Assembly: GCA_022722495.1 (NCBI GenBank)
Contig: JAIJLI010000151.1
Location: 1-5,762 of the forward strand
Origin: Dialister sp.
GTDB taxonomy: Bacteria > Bacillota > Negativicutes > Veillonellales > Dialisteraceae
DNA: 5,762 nucleotides
Direction: 5' to 3'
Shown: one piece after another, positions 1 through 4,236 of the stretch
How positions within the stretch are numbered: the stretch's first letter is position 1
Layout of the letters: each line of letters opens with the position of its first letter
Notes under the pieces: model-generated
Database searches by the model: none
What the model saw: only the letters and a program-made list of their open reading frames with translations
What the model was told of the DNA's origin: nothing
Position numbers and translations under genes: made by a program

Positions 1-3
1 AAT

Positions 4-16
4 GCGGCGAAGCCGC
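4..16 (-). terminator. Possible trpS terminator hairpin, cut by window edge
   Basis: Downstream of the trpS stop codon, the minus strand reads GCGGC-TTC-GCCGC, a perfect 5-bp GC-rich stem with a 3-base loop, 35 bases past the stop. Only three bases remain after it before the window ends, so the U-tract that would make it an intrinsic terminator cannot be seen. It sits beside GAGGAATGAGGG, which resembles the repeat at the other end of the window, so it may instead be part of a dispersed intergenic repeat. Confidence 0.3.
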
Positions 17-51
17 TACCCTCATTCCTCATTTTCTTGAAACCCTTCACC

Positions 52-1113
52 TTATTTCAGCAGATTTCCATCCTCGAAATAATTGATCCGCATCGCGCGG
101 CGGACTTCGTCAAGGGTCTTGGCTGCGGTATTCTCCGCTTTTTCGCAGCCAGCCTTCAGGATATCCTGGACATCCTCCAGATGGGCTTCCCAATATTCAC
201 GGCGTTCGCGGATGGGGCGGAGTGTCTCCTGCATGACGTTATTGAGGAAGCGCTTTACCTTCACGTCGCCGAGGCCGCCTCTCGTGTAGTGGTCCTTCAT
301 TTCCTGAAGGCAGCTGTACTCGGGGCAGAAGGCTCTGAAGTGTTCATCACTGCTGAATGCATCGAGGTAGGTGAAGACGGGATTTCCTTCCACATGCCCC
401 GGGTCGTCGCGGCGCAGGTGGGTCGGGTCGGTGAACATGGACATGATCTTCGTCTCGATATCCTTCGGCGAATCAGCGAGGTAGATGCAGTTGCCGATGG
501 ACTTGCTCATCTTCGCTTTGCCGTCGGTGCCGGGCAGGCGCAGGCAGGCTTTGTTTGTGGAAAGGACGATGTCTGGTTCGACAAGGACTTCGCCGTAGAT
601 GTCATTGAATTTGCGGACGATCTCGCGTGTCTGCTCGAGCATCGGCTCCTGGTCTTCGCCGGTCGGGACATGGGTGGCCTTGAAGGCCGTGATGTCGCTC
701 GCCTGGCTGACAGGGTAGCAGAGGAAACCGGCTGGGATGCTGGCTTCGAAATTCTTCTGCTGAATCTCCGCTTTGACCGTCGGATTTCTCTGGAGACGAG
801 AAACGGTGACGAGGTTCATGTAGTACATGGTGAGTTCGGTGAGCTCCGGCACCATGGACTGGATGAAGATGCAGGACTTCGAGGGATCAATGCCGACAGC
901 GAGGTAGTCGAGAGCGACCTCGCGCACATTTCTTCTGACCTTCTCCGGATTGTCCGCATTGTCCGTGAGCGCCTGCGCGTCAGCGATCATGATGTAGATG
1001 TCGTCGAATTTACCGGAGTTCTGCAGCTCGACACGCTCACGCAGGGAGCCGACGTAGTGGCCGACATGAAGGCGGCCGGTCGGGCGGTCGCCGGTAAGAA
1101 TGATTTTTCTCAT
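52..1113 (-). CDS. trpS: Tryptophan--tRNA ligase (TrpRS), class I
   Basis: Cytoplasmic class Ic aminoacyl-tRNA synthetase that charges tRNA-Trp with tryptophan using ATP. The 353-residue product opens with the Rossmann ATP-binding segment [22 protein letters not shown] (residues 16-19) is the HIGH signature and KMSKS lies at 201-205. Between them are the family blocks ADAQALTDN (44-52), [19 protein letters not shown] (96-114), QASDI (137-141) and [20 protein letters not shown] (151-170). The tail carries [13 protein letters not shown] (278-290). The length and the TGDRPTG opening match the longer TrpRS type of streptococci and many other Firmicutes. The open frame runs 93 codons further upstream, but that extension has no family similarity that I recognise. 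The start at 1113 has an AGGAG site 7 bases upstream, and the conserved fold begins within five residues of it. No T-box signature is visible upstream. The protein looks intact. The identification is very secure; the start is secure. Confidence 0.97.
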   Translation of the reverse strand: MRKIILTGDRPTGRLHVGHYVGSLRERVELQNSGKFDDIYIMIADAQALTDNADNPEKVRRNVREVALDYLAVGIDPSKSCIFIQSMVPELTELTMYYMNLVTVSRLQRNPTVKAEIQQKNFEASIPAGFLCYPVSQASDITAFKATHVPTGEDQEPMLEQTREIVRKFNDIYGEVLVEPDIVLSTNKACLRLPGTDGKAKMSKSIGNCIYLADSPKDIETKIMSMFTDPTHLRRDDPGHVEGNPVFTYLDAFSSDEHFRAFCPEYSCLQEMKDHYTRGGLGDVKVKRFLNNVMQETLRPIRERREYWEAHLEDVQDILKAGCEKAENTAAKTLDEVRRAMRINYFEDGNLLK

Positions 1114-1120
1114 ATGATTT

Positions 1121-1125
1121 CTCCT
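1121..1125 (-). promoter_or_regulatory. trpS ribosome binding site (decides the start)
   Basis: The minus strand reads AGGAG, then 7 bases, then ATG at 1113. This fixes the trpS start and rejects the in-frame extension reaching back to 1392, where translation would begin inside a stretch that does not resemble TrpRS. Confidence 0.85.
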
Positions 1126-1158
1126 ATCATAAATGGAAGATGTATAGTTATCCTTTTC

Positions 1159-1187
1159 ATTATACTCCATATGAGAGGAAATCGGTA
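1159..1187 (-). promoter_or_regulatory. Candidate trpS promoter
   Basis: The minus strand carries a perfect -10 hexamer TATAAT (1164 down to 1159). Seventeen bases further upstream is TACCGA (1187-1182), a poor -35 match. There is no TGn extension of the -10. Transcription would begin near 1152 and give a leader of about 40 bases, reasonable for a housekeeping gene with its SD at 1121-1125. The case rests mainly on the -10 match and the spacing to the gene. Confidence 0.45.
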
Positions 1188-1231
1188 GGAGTGAGACTCC
1201 GCGTGTGGAAATGGGGGGCTTTTCGTTAATT

Positions 1232-1243
1232 CTCAAAGTAAGT
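1232..1243. repeat. 12-bp inverted repeat, left arm
   Basis: CTCAAAGTAAGT here is the exact reverse complement of ACTTACTTTGAG at 2218-2229. The two arms bracket the SnoaL-like gene. The core AAAGTAAG also occurs at 2291-2298 in the divergent promoter region, so it may be a regulator half-site rather than an element end. Confidence 0.4.
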
Positions 1244-1343
1244 GCCGGATTAGCGGCAGGGAAATGAAATAGTTTGCGATAGCCACCACAACGCCCCTCA
1301 CAATGCTGCCGACAATTCCGCAATCTGTGCCATTCTTTTCGCC
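1233..1343 (-). pseudogene. Possible relict of a small membrane-protein tail
   Basis: A minus-strand frame without a start codon reads, near its end, [20 protein letters not shown] and then LIRHLL before TGA at 1233-1235. That is a plausible single transmembrane helix. The frame just before it (stop at 1298-1300) reads [13 protein letters not shown], which could be joined to the hydrophobic part by one frameshift. There is no SD and I recognise no family. It could equally be a chance reading of intergenic DNA. Confidence 0.12.
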
Positions 1344-1424
1344 TTATTGCTGGTTTTATTGTATCAACACAATTATGCTGTGAAGTACGCAAAATATCGT
1401 GGTATAGTTAGCGTGCAGTAACGA

Positions 1425-2198
1425 TTAGAACTTGCCGTTATCGTTGGCCCAGGTGGACCGATCTGCGATGGTCTCCATCACGTCCCAATGCTCGGCAATC
1501 TTACCGTTTTCCACACGCCACAGGTCATAGTAGGCAGTAGGAGTGTCGCCAAAGGTGCCTTCACTGACTGCCAGGACGAAGTTACCCTGCGCCAGAACCA
1601 TATGTATATCGTCATAGATCATCTGAATGTTCTGCTCAGCCAGTGCAGCCAGTGCCTCATTCAAACCGGAAACACCGTCGGCAATGCCGGTATTGTGCTG
1701 AATGTAAGCGTCACCGTCGAAGTAATCAGGAGCCTTATACAGATTGTTGCCTTGCATTACATCGTACAGGAAGCGCTCAACTAGTTTGCGGTTTTCCTCC
1801 GTCTTGTCCAGATCGGTGATTGCTATAGTACCGTCGGTCTGGGTGCGACCGGAAGGATTGGGAGCAGCCAGTGCAGCCAGATTATCCCAGTGCTCAGCAA
1901 TCTTGCCGCTGTCATCGAAACGGAAAATGTCGAAGGCCACCTGCTCACCGGCACCGGCAAAGTTATATATGGTCTGAAGGAACACCTTGTCACCATCAGC
2001 AAAGGAGCGGATGGTGTTTACCGTGGTCTTGACCGGCGCAGAGGCCAGATAAGCAACGGAGCCGACAAAGGTATCAAGGCCAGTGCCATAGGCGAGATTG
2101 TGCTGAATATAGCCCTCTGCCAACAGGCTGGCTGCCTTTTCGGTATCACCGGTGGCGAAGGTGTTGATGAGTTCGATCGCTTTCTGAATGTTTGTCAT
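1425..2198 (-). CDS. Tandem SnoaL-like / NTF2-fold protein
   Basis: This 257-residue soluble protein has no signal peptide or membrane segment and is built from two copies of a SnoaL-like (NTF2 alpha+beta cone) domain. Copy 1 (about 1-112) contains YIQHN at 30-34 and FDIFRFDDSGKIAEHWD at 89-105. Copy 2 (about 133-247) contains YIQHN at 165-169 and YYDLWRVENGKIAEHWD at 223-239. Both copies keep the YIQHN and GKIAEHWD signatures of the 'predicted SnoaL-like aldol-condensation-catalysing enzyme' group. Founder SnoaL is a polyketide cyclase, but the substrate of this branch is unknown, and no polyketide genes are nearby. The start at 2198 is supported by AAAGGAG nine bases upstream. The gene is divergent from an HxlR-type regulator and is probably its target. 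Fold assignment is confident; the reaction is unknown. Confidence 0.85.
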   Translation of the reverse strand: MTNIQKAIELINTFATGDTEKAASLLAEGYIQHNLAYGTGLDTFVGSVAYLASAPVKTTVNTIRSFADGDKVFLQTIYNFAGAGEQVAFDIFRFDDSGKIAEHWDNLAALAAPNPSGRTQTDGTIAITDLDKTEENRKLVERFLYDVMQGNNLYKAPDYFDGDAYIQHNTGIADGVSGLNEALAALAEQNIQMIYDDIHMVLAQGNFVLAVSEGTFGDTPTAYYDLWRVENGKIAEHWDVMETIADRSTWANDNGKF

Positions 2199-2217
2199 TT
2201 TAGATTTCTCCTTTGGA

Positions 2218-2229
2218 ACTTACTTTGAG
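2218..2229. repeat. 12-bp inverted repeat, right arm
   Basis: ACTTACTTTGAG is the reverse complement of the sequence at 1232-1243. It lies just upstream of the AAAGGAG site of the SnoaL-like gene, inside its probable leader. Confidence 0.4.
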
Positions 2230-2264
2230 CCTTGGATCGGCCGTTCTCCTTAGCTCTTGTCTGT

Positions 2265-2293
2265 AGGATACACAGCCTTGTTTCTATTGTAAA
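2265..2293 (-). promoter_or_regulatory. Candidate promoter of the SnoaL-like gene
   Basis: On the minus strand a -35-like TTTACA (2293-2288, 5 of 6 to consensus) is followed after 17 bases by TATCCT (2270-2265, 4 of 6). Transcription would start near 2258, giving a leader of about 60 bases. The half-site CTTACTTT (2298-2291) overlaps the -35, and the repeated array lies directly upstream. TACAAT hexamers at 2286-2291, 2305-2310 and 2333-2338 are alternative -10 elements, but each lacks a good -35. Confidence 0.35.
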
Positions 2294-2370
2294 GTAAGCA
2301 CAATATTGTACTGTAGTTACCTTTCAGAAACTATTGTACAGTTACCAAAAGGAAACGATTGTGTAATTAC
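2286..2370. promoter_or_regulatory. Repeated ATTGT/TTACC operator-like array
   Basis: This very AT-rich stretch (28% GC at 2281-2340 by hand count) has directly repeated boxes. ATTGT occurs at 2286-2290, 2305-2309, 2333-2337 and 2358-2362. Three are followed within a few bases by a TTAC box: GTTACC at 2316-2321, GTTACC at 2341-2346 and AATTAC at 2365-2370. The adjacent 25-base units 2315-2339 and 2340-2364 agree at 17 positions, in the blocks AGTTACC, GAAAC and ATTGT. GTTACC-AAAA-GGAAAC (2341-2356) is a near palindrome, and ACAATATTGT (2300-2309) is a perfect one. The placement between divergent hxlR and its neighbour suggests HxlR binding sites; this is inference. Confidence 0.55.
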
Positions 2371-2434
2371 AAGGATTTTTCAGTGATTTTGTAAATTCAA
2401 AAATTTTTTGCGATAGGCATACAGGACACCATAC

Positions 2435-2464
2435 TTGACCGCACAACAGGAGGTATGGTATGGT
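2435..2464 (+). promoter_or_regulatory. Candidate hxlR promoter with extended -10
   Basis: TTGACC (2435-2440, 5 of 6 to the -35 consensus) is followed after 18 bases by TATGGT (2459-2464). TGG directly before it gives an extended -10. Transcription would begin near 2471, just before the operator-like copy at 2474-2495, and give a leader of about 40 bases. Confidence 0.5.
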
Positions 2465-2473
2465 TTTAGTGTA

Positions 2474-2495
2474 ACTTACCAACGGAAACCATTGT
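2474..2495 (+). promoter_or_regulatory. Operator-like copy at the hxlR transcription start
   Basis: TTACC (2476-2480), GGAAAC (2484-2489) and ATTGT (2491-2495) repeat the boxes of the 2286-2370 array in the same order and orientation, with one base less between the first two. The copy sits at or just after the predicted transcription start and ends one base before the SD. That is where a repressor bound to its own gene would be expected. Confidence 0.45.
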
Positions 2496-2496
2496 C

Positions 2497-2501
2497 GGAG
2501 G
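2497..2501 (+). promoter_or_regulatory. hxlR ribosome binding site (decides the start)
   Basis: GGAGG lies 8 bases before ATG at 2510. This selects the 110-residue product over an in-frame extension beginning at TTG 2435, which would place the promoter -35 and the operator copy inside the coding region. Confidence 0.85.
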
Positions 2502-2509
2502 TATTCCTA

Positions 2510-2842
2510 ATGAGTGAACAAACGAATGCAAAACCTTTGCCCGCCTGCCCGGTGGAAACTACATTAACCCTGATCGGCAACAAGTGGAAAGTGCTGATCC
2601 TTCGAGAGCTGCTCCCTGGAACAAAACGCTTTGGGGAGTTAAAAAAATCCATTGGCAGTGTGTCCCAGAAGGTGCTGACCGCACAGCTTCGAGATATGGA
2701 GGGAAACGGGCTGTTAAGCCGCAAGGTCTATGCAGAGGTACCGCCCCGTGTAGAGTACACACTCACTGATCTGGGCTACAGCTTGAAGCCTATTTTGGAC
2801 GCCATGTGGAATTGGGGCGAAGAATACAAGGCCAAACAATAA
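2510..2842 (+). CDS. HxlR/MarR-like winged-helix transcriptional regulator
   Basis: This is a 110-residue DNA-binding regulator of the HxlR family (DUF24), which act as dimers. The diagnostic opening ACPVETTLTLIGNKWKVLIL spans 12-31. Next come FGELKKSIGSVSQKVLTAQL (41-60), containing the recognition helix, then LRDMEGNGLLSRKVY and the wing EVPPRVEYTLTDLG (76-89). The dimerisation helix LKPILDAMWNWGEEY (92-106) closes the protein. The length is typical and the protein complete. Cys13 occupies the place of the single N-terminal redox cysteine that YodB, CatR and HypR use to sense quinones or disulfide stress, so electrophile sensing is possible but unproven. The gene is divergent from the double-SnoaL gene, shares its 311-base control region, and has an operator-like copy at its own predicted start. 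Autoregulation and control of the neighbour are therefore the likely roles. The inducer is unknown. Confidence 0.93.
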   Translation: MSEQTNAKPLPACPVETTLTLIGNKWKVLILRELLPGTKRFGELKKSIGSVSQKVLTAQLRDMEGNGLLSRKVYAEVPPRVEYTLTDLGYSLKPILDAMWNWGEEYKAKQ

Positions 2843-2871
2843 AAAAACCGAAGCAACACCCTGAATGATAG

Positions 2872-2924
2872 AATCCCCCTAAAGCAGACAAGGTCAATCA
2901 CCAAACTGCTTTAGGGGGATTTTT
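2872..2924 (+). terminator. Strong intrinsic terminator of hxlR
   Basis: A perfect 16-bp stem pairs AATCCCCCTAAAGCAG (2872-2887) with 2906-2921. The loop is 18 bases, and the right arm runs into a five-T tract (2920-2924). It lies 30 bases after the hxlR stop. On the minus strand the hairpin is not followed by a U-tract, so it acts mainly in the hxlR direction. A perfect stem with such a long loop is unusual. Confidence 0.9.
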
Positions 2925-2959
2925 AATGGTCAAAAGGAAACATGCAGGAAATTGAGTTG

Positions 2960-2990
2960 CCGGATTTCATCGTCTCGATCTGGAATCCGG
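2960..2990 (-). terminator. Nested hairpin directly after the RhuM gene
   Basis: CCGGATT (2960-2966) pairs perfectly with AATCCGG (2984-2990). Nested inside is ATCG-TCT-CGAT (2969-2979). The structure begins three bases after the RhuM stop codon. No U-tract follows on the minus strand, so it may be a poor terminator, an mRNA 3'-end stabiliser, or a structure of other origin. Confidence 0.35.
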
Positions 2991-2993
2991 TCA

Positions 2994-4028
2994 TTATTTC
3001 TTTGCGCTTTCTTCCAACTCCAGCATATACCTATCAAAGTCGGACATAAACAATCTGTCCTGAATCACACGGTATTTTTCAAATTCTGTCTCAGCATGAA
3101 GCTTTGCAATTTCTGCGGACACCTTGCCTGCGTCCTGTAAAATGCCATAATCAAACATTTCAATGAAGCTGTTGAGCCTCATTTCCCAGTCCTGCATCGT
3201 AAGCGGGATATGGCGTAAGGTCATGTTTTCAGCAAAATCCAGATATGCCGTCACCATACGATTCAGCTGCTTCATTTCATCCTGACTCAGATAATTCTTC
3301 GCAACAGTGACATCGCTCTTCTTGATCTTTCCTTCCGGCGCATCTGCCCAGGTGGTTAATCCCATGTGCTCTTTCGTGTGATCCGCTCTTTCCACGATCA
3401 GCTCAGCTGCCGTATGTCCATGCACTGCGTAATGCATCTTATTCTGGACGGTCGCATAAAATCTTCTTGTCGTTGCAGCATTTTTATCATAATCAATGGC
3501 CGTCGCATACAGGTCAGTGATCTTCTGATAAAACTTTCTTTCGCTGGCACGGATCTCACGGATGCGCTCTAACTGCTCGTCGAAATACTTCTCTGTCAGA
3601 TACGTTCCACGTTTCAGCCGTTCATCATCCATCACCCAGCCTTTGATGGTGTAATCCTTGGCAATCTGATTGACCCATTTACGAAACTGTACGGCACGTT
3701 CAGAATTGACTTTAAAGCCTACGGCAATGATCATTTCCAAGGAATAGTGATTTGTATTGTAACTTTTTCCATCAGGAGCAGTTATTCGAAATTTTCGAAT
3801 AACTGGCTCTTCCTGTAGCTCACTATCCTCGAATATCTTTTTTATATGATAATTGATTGTATTGGTACCAACATCATACAATGTGGCCATCATCTTCTGT
3901 GTCAGCCATATATTTTCATCCTCATAGCGCATCTCAATGCTGCCCTGCTGATCACCTACAGAGGCAACATAGGTCAGGTATTCTGCTGCACTGGAACGGA
4001 TGGTGATTTCGTCTTTTTTCTTTTTCAA
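2994..4028 (-). CDS. RhuM-family protein (virulence RhuM family), function unknown
   Basis: A 344-residue cytoplasmic protein without signal peptide or membrane segment, full length for the RhuM family, named after a Salmonella SPI-3 gene. No biochemical activity is established for the family. An N-terminal stretch IWLTQKMMATLYDVGTNTIN (40-59) looks like a helix-turn-helix. Family blocks follow: HYSLEMIIAVGFKVNSERAV (94-113) with QFRKWVN, ASERKFYQKITDLYATAIDY (161-180), FYATVQNKMHYAVHGHTAAE (190-209), MGLTTW (222-227), and AKNYLSQDEMKQLNRMVTAY (243-262) with LDFAEN. The start is TTG, backed by AAAGGAGG eight bases upstream; the next ATG (residue 33) has no such support. It is transcribed alone, convergent with hxlR, and separated from the rlmD-type gene by 208 bases and a terminator. 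It is less GC-rich than its housekeeping neighbours, which fits transfer. RhuM genes are often found on islands and near defence genes (my recollection of the family, not visible here). Confidence 0.9.
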   Translation of the reverse strand: MKKKKDEITIRSSAAEYLTYVASVGDQQGSIEMRYEDENIWLTQKMMATLYDVGTNTINYHIKKIFEDSELQEEPVIRKFRITAPDGKSYNTNHYSLEMIIAVGFKVNSERAVQFRKWVNQIAKDYTIKGWVMDDERLKRGTYLTEKYFDEQLERIREIRASERKFYQKITDLYATAIDYDKNAATTRRFYATVQNKMHYAVHGHTAAELIVERADHTKEHMGLTTWADAPEGKIKKSDVTVAKNYLSQDEMKQLNRMVTAYLDFAENMTLRHIPLTMQDWEMRLNSFIEMFDYGILQDAGKVSAEIAKLHAETEFEKYRVIQDRLFMSDFDRYMLELEESAKK

Positions 4029-4030
4029 AT

Positions 4031-4044
4031 AGGAGGCCTCCTTT
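4031..4044 (-). promoter_or_regulatory. RhuM ribosome binding site inside a perfect palindrome
   Basis: The minus strand reads AAAGGAGGCCTCCT, then AT, then the TTG start at 4028. The SD AAAGGAGG (4044-4037) is near-perfect against 16S rRNA, but it is half of the 12-bp perfect palindrome AGGAGGCCTCCT (4031-4042). The SD could pair with its own copy in cis as a short hairpin or between transcripts, limiting translation. The site decides the TTG start. Confidence 0.75.
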
Positions 4045-4058
4045 AACGTTCCAAAATC

Positions 4059-4087
4059 ATTATTCTGCCTGACCGATATCGGCTGTA
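4059..4087 (-). promoter_or_regulatory. Candidate RhuM promoter containing a 10-bp palindrome
   Basis: On the minus strand AATAAT (4064-4059, 5 of 6 to the -10 consensus) lies 17 bases from a poor -35, TACAGC (4087-4082). The spacer contains the perfect palindrome CCGATATCGG (4073-4082), a typical place for a repressor site. The leader would be about 24 bases. The promoter call rests on the -10 and the position only. Confidence 0.25.
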
Positions 4088-4156
4088 TTTTTATCTGCCA
4101 TTTTGGGGCGATTCCGTTTTTCTCAGTCGATCTAAAAAGCAGATATGTTTCCCTAT

Positions 4157-4215
4157 AAGAAAACCGGGCTTTTCATAAGGCTTCTCTGATGATGATTACC
4201 TCACAAAAAGCCCGG
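4157..4215 (-). terminator. Long-stem terminator of the rlmD-type gene
   Basis: On the minus strand CCGGGCTTTT (4215-4206) pairs perfectly with AAAAGCCCGG (4173-4164). Inside, two wobble pairs (TG opposite TG) lead into TGAGG paired with CCTTA, so the stem can extend to 17 pairs around an 18-base loop. TTTTCTT (4163-4157) follows. It begins 21 bases after the stop codon of the rlmD-type gene and insulates it from the RhuM gene. Confidence 0.85.
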
Positions 4216-4236
4216 ACATACACCGACTTTCGGTAC

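Larger units (their letters stand above)
1114..1424. other. Gap between trpS and the SnoaL-like gene
   Basis: This 311-base gap holds the trpS SD and candidate promoter. It also has a small perfect hairpin GGAGT-GAG-ACTCC at 1188-1200 and one arm of a 12-bp inverted repeat at 1232-1243. No convincing terminator for the upstream SnoaL-like gene is visible: ATTGT-N6-ACAAT near 1359-1374 lacks a U-tract. A 36-codon minus-strand frame at 1233-1343 ends in a hydrophobic run, [15 protein letters not shown], but has no start codon, SD or recognisable family. I see no RNA gene and no T-box. Confidence 0.6.

Noticed and set aside
37..1188. Long plus-strand open frame opposite trpS (383 codons)
   Set aside because: It is a mirror of the trpS reading frame in GC-rich DNA, has no family similarity I recognise, and trpS on the other strand has complete catalytic motifs.
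1114..1392. N-terminal extension of TrpRS by 93 residues
   Set aside because: The extension crosses the SD and candidate promoter, resembles no TrpRS, and the conserved fold starts at the ATG at 1113.
1114..1424. T-box riboswitch upstream of trpS
   Set aside because: T-boxes are common before Firmicute aminoacyl-tRNA synthetase genes, but no AGGGTGGNACCGCG-like sequence is present on the minus strand and the predicted leader is only about 40 bases.
2286..2370. CRISPR array or plasmid-type iterons
   Set aside because: Repeat units are imperfect (17 of 25 matching), adjacent, too few and lie between divergent genes next to promoters, so an operator array fits better.
2435..2509. N-terminal extension of HxlR starting at TTG 2435
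   Set aside because: This TTG is part of a good -35 hexamer, there is no conserved sequence in the extension, and ATG 2510 has an ideal SD.
2584..2769. Small overlapping frames inside hxlR on both strands
   Set aside because: None has an SD or recognisable motif, and hxlR itself is a well-matched family member.
2346..2941. 11-bp direct repeat CAAAAGGAAAC on both sides of hxlR (2346-2356 and 2931-2941)
   Set aside because: It is short and A-rich, the flanking bases do not match, and the second copy lacks the TTACC and ATTGT boxes; chance is the best explanation.
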